This document shows, one piece after another, positions 60,701-64,000 of a stretch of 64,000 nucleotides of DNA. Source of the stretch: Ascidia mentula (Eukaryota; Chordata; Ascidiacea; Phlebobranchia; Ascidiidae); the NCBI GenBank assembly GCA_947561715.1, contig OX387202.1:16071001-16135000 (forward strand), read 5' to 3'. A program made the position numbers and the translations under genes. The notes below the pieces were generated by a model. The model was not told the DNA's origin, did not search any database, and saw only the letters and a program-made list of their open reading frames with translations. Positions within the stretch are counted from its first letter, which is position 1, and every line of letters starts with the position of its first letter.

Positions 60701-61434
60701 AATAATTTGGGAATTTCTGACAATTCTTTACATTTCTCAGCGGTAAAAGGGGACAGTATGTCTTGCGCAAGATCCAAAAAATCGTCGTTTGCTGCCAGCT
60801 TTAGAACATTTTCCTTTTTTATGCCATGAGTGAGAAATGCACACACAAAACACGAGTAGTTCTTGTCTTGGCAATCAACTGCATCTATACACGGAAAATT
60901 AGCGGTGCGATCTTGTACGTTTATGTAACACTGGTACTTACAACTTTCAAGTTTCTGCTTTATGGCACTTTTTCCGTAGTCGGTGAATACATCAACATCA
61001 AAATGCATTTTTTCAGCAATTTCTTTTAGTTTTTGTACATCTTTATCGGTCCCAACCCGTGTTTTTTTGGGATAACCTATGAATTCCTATTACAAGAAAG
61101 AAGAATGTCCAGTCTTGATTAAGACGCATCCGTATAGGTCAAAGTACCAATGTAAGACCATAGAGTATAAAAATTCAAGTTTATTAGAAATCTTTTTTAC
61201 AAAAATAGGGACGAAATTTCTACATGGCAAAATTACGTAACGTTGATTGTTACTGGACAAAAACATATTTCCGCATTGCGAAAATGCTGCTATTTGGTAG
61301 CCATTTCCTACCTTCTGATTGAAGATCAAAAATCTTCCAAGCTTATTTTGGTTTTTAACTGCATATAAAAGGCTCGGTACGCTGGAGCTCATGTCGATTT
61401 CTTCGTCTGTATCGCTTGTGGCGATACAATGCAT
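57759..61434 (-). CDS. casp5: double-module caspase, fully open
   Basis: Twelve exons give an open 515-residue protein: 61312-61434, 60942-61086, 60691-60884, 60475-60610, 60047-60147, 59839-59975, 59554-59626, 59345-59471, 58999-59180, 58739-58856, 58559-58659, 57759-57869. The start is the first in-frame ATG of the leading exon; an additional upstream exon as in casp1 and casp4 cannot be excluded. Module 1 (about residues 30-279) has TRVGTD with the pocket Arg, LTHG with His109, QACRG with Cys156 and SRRSLKGT with the second pocket Arg. Module 2 (about 295-515) has LTANDS at the His site but keeps Cys in ACNPIFDD. It is the cleanest second module in the window, and relics A to D most resemble it. 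An AATAAA overlaps the TAA stop. An active Asp-specific protease with a degenerate partner domain is predicted. Confidence 0.85.
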
Positions 61435-64000
61435 GTTGAATAAACTTTAAAGTTGCAATGTTTTTTCTATTATAACCAAATGCAATAGGTTAAAGATAGA
61501 TGGAAATATTATTATTTGAAGTAAATCGCAAATTCTCGCAAGATTTTTTTTCTGGCCGATTGGAGGTAGCAATCGAAACTGCGTGCATTTATGATGCTAA
61601 TCAATTGTTCGCACTTTATTTTGCTTAAAAAATTTACCTTACGTCCAAATAGTCTTGGTATTTATTACTTTAACCAAATTTTGTTAATTTAGCCAGTAAA
61701 ACAATTTCGACTGATTTGTATAGAAGTTGACAAAAAAGTGGTGTTTGCAATTATTCTTTGAGGCTTGTTGGCCAAACAGAAAACTAAGGAATCTAATTTG
61801 TCATTTCTCGTATTAGGTTTTCGGTTGTTATATAGTTGATTCGTGGCACGTTTGGAGAGTCGGCTCTTGAGACACATAACGGAAATTTCAGTTACAAATC
61901 TTCAATCCGGCAAATACAGCACCGAAAAGTATTGTTGTGATTGGGCACGCCATATCGACCTTATAGTGAAACCATACGTCCAAATAGATAATTTGTTAAT
62001 TTAATTGAGACTAATTCTGTATGAATATTGTAAAAATTGTGATCACATATTTCTGCCTTTAAAATCTCCAAAATTCTGCAAACATGCCGTAAATTCAGTA
62101 AATTTGTTTGTATGTTTCATTCATGTACGTTGATTGTTTTCCAGCATTCCTTAAGTGCCAATAAAAGGTTGTATAATAGGATCAGATTCATTCCAGCACA
62201 TGTTTTGTTTAAATTTATTGCGATTTTAAAGAGATGGACACCAAAATTAGTTTCGGTTTATTCGTCCGATTTTTTTCGGCAACTTTTGCCGAATATTCGG
62301 AAAAAATCAGTGCCCCCAAAAGTTGAACTAAAAAGGAGCTCTTATTACAAACACAGAAAGCAGTCCATTCATTGATTCAGTGGACTGATAGACTGATTTC
62401 ATACAAACATACTGCATTTGGGACCTATAATTTTGTTTTCATGCCTCATCCTGCTGCAATCTGCTTTCAATCAGAGGTTCACATTTAAATGCATAAAACC
62501 TCGTAAAGTTTCGAGCCAAAGTTCGAACCAAGTTTCGAGTTTCTTTTATATAATGACTTTTTTATTGTTTTATTGTTTTCAGCTGATTTAACAAGGCGTT
62601 TGGTTCGGAAAAATCCATACTATAAAAGTTGCACTCTGGGGACCTAATATTGTTGCCTTCGGCGCTTCATTTTTCAATCTTTCTCGCATCAGAAAACTCA
62701 CTAATGTGACATTTGCACGGACATGAGTTCCTGTACACAAATAATAAGTCACACGCAATTTGCCTGCTAAGTCATGGTTCGTGTTACAAACTATTAGTTC
62801 AGGCAAGGCACGCAATTGCATGAAAACTGCGTGCTGTTTAATCCCCTGTGTTTTATGAAATTTAATCTACACTATAATACAGCTTATCGCATGCATTGGA
62901 GTATCGGTGGAATTTCATCATTCCCACTGAAAAAAATTCCTTATTTTTGTTTCCTGAAATTGTACATACAAAGCAGAGCTTACATTCAAATTTTAGATGA
63001 CAAGCAACCAAACTTTACAAGCACATAGCATTGCGAAAGATTTTATATCTCGTCGTTGGAGCTGAACAAGCCTTCGTTATAGGTCCCTTGTTATACAGTT
63101 ACAAACAAAAGACGTCAATAGTCTGTGCCATAAAAATCTTGTCGTAACTGGAAGCGTTCTGTTCACCCCGGGTTGGAAAGACAGTTGAAATGTTAAATAA
63201 ATCATTAACTGGAACGCCGAAAATAGAATACAGCGTTTGGATTTTTATACAATAACGCACACCTGAGGTGCCAGCGCCTTCAGTGCACATTTTCGGTCTT
63301 TTTCTAGGGACTGGACATCTTTCTTCGATGTGGCAATAACTTTATGATTATAGTAACTAGATATTAACGGAAGGTTGACGCTATTCACAAAATCAAAAAT
63401 AAATTATAAAAAGAAAAAAGTTTTACCAACAGATTAAAGATTCAACAAAAAAACTTAACTGAAAAAATCCGGGGTTCAGTGCACTACGTTATCATTTCTC
63501 TCATAAACCGCTTGACAGCAATACATTGACAGCCTATAAGTATTCTTTCATATTTGTACGTCATAATCACTTGCATAAAATACAAAATCAAATGCATATT
63601 TAGGCGTTAGAAACAACTGCGGCAACTGTAAGACTTTTGCAGTATCTGCGAAATAACAAAATCTTTACGTGAAAGCCATATTGTCAGGATAATAATGATA
63701 GAAGTTAATTTATGCAAAACTGGCGTCGAAACAATTTGTGCTGCGTTTGTAGCTTATTTTTTAACTGTTAGTCACCTGCACATAAATGTAACCACTGACA
63801 CACATTTGCCGAATACCCAGATAATACACTAAAAGGCCAACGCGAAATTTTTACTAAAATAAGATCTAAGTGCTGAGATTGCATGGGTGACACAATATAC
63901 GAATGTTAATTTAACGAAAACGAATTTTAACGAAAAACTTTTCAAAATCAAGTGCAAAAAAATTAAAAACAATTAAATCCTGGCTTGATTGGTAGATAAT
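61435..64000. other. Right-end gene-free stretch containing repeat copy 2
   Basis: About 62280-63410 is the second copy of the dispersed repeat (order P-Q; partner 51020-52050). The rest, 61435-62270 and 63420-64000, is AT-rich without a gene that I can support. The casp5 promoter should lie just right of 61435. Confidence 0.5.

Overview
This window looks like nuclear DNA of an invertebrate animal. It is AT-rich, with many short GT-AG introns, caspase-family genes and abundant tandem repeats. The compact introns and the local caspase expansion would fit a tunicate, but I cannot fix the taxon from sequence alone. Nothing looks bacterial: there are no operons, ribosome binding sites or CRISPR arrays. 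Open frames longer than 100 codons are rare because the genes are split into exons of about 50-220 bp. I rebuilt the genes from splice sites, exon phases and comparison among paralogues inside the window.

The main content is a cluster of five caspase-like genes plus four broken pieces, on both strands: casp1 (+, 3277-6624), casp2 (-, 47613-50474), casp3 (-, 36798-39411), casp4 (+, 39919-43288), casp5 (-, 57759-61434), and relics at 8549-10344 (-), 10352-11858 (+), 12018-12395 (-) and 46124-46264 (-). Each complete gene encodes two caspase (CASc) modules in a row, each spread over about six exons with the same boundaries and phases. The first module keeps the His-Gly and Gln-(Ala/Thr)-Cys-Arg signatures and the two Arg of the Asp-binding pocket. 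The second has lost the catalytic His in every copy and the Cys in some. This reads as a protease fused to its own pseudo-protease partner.

Between the caspase pieces lie a satellite array of about 423 bp units with an eight-unit higher-order repeat (about 12.5-23.5 kb), a related 877-bp tandem unit (23.5-26.3 kb) carrying an 863-bp hAT-like transposon with 8-bp target duplication and a preserved empty site, and a 16-exon gene (+, 26668-32306). That gene encodes two C2H2-type zinc fingers, a tyrosine-recombinase core with Arg, Lys, Arg, His and Tyr at the right spacing, and a Tudor-like C-terminal domain. Seven consecutive 39-42 nt microexons in it are tandem copies of one exon plus intron. 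A 70-bp minisatellite and a 180-bp repeat family follow.

The right part (50.5-57.7 kb and 61.4-64 kb) has no gene I can support. It holds several direct and permuted duplications. A tRNA-Thr-like sequence at 45222-45294 is probably a SINE head. casp1 and casp2 with their 3' flanks form a long inverted repeat spanning most of the window; a smaller fold-back duplication lies at 9.5-11.7 kb. The locus appears to expand by inverted and tandem duplication.
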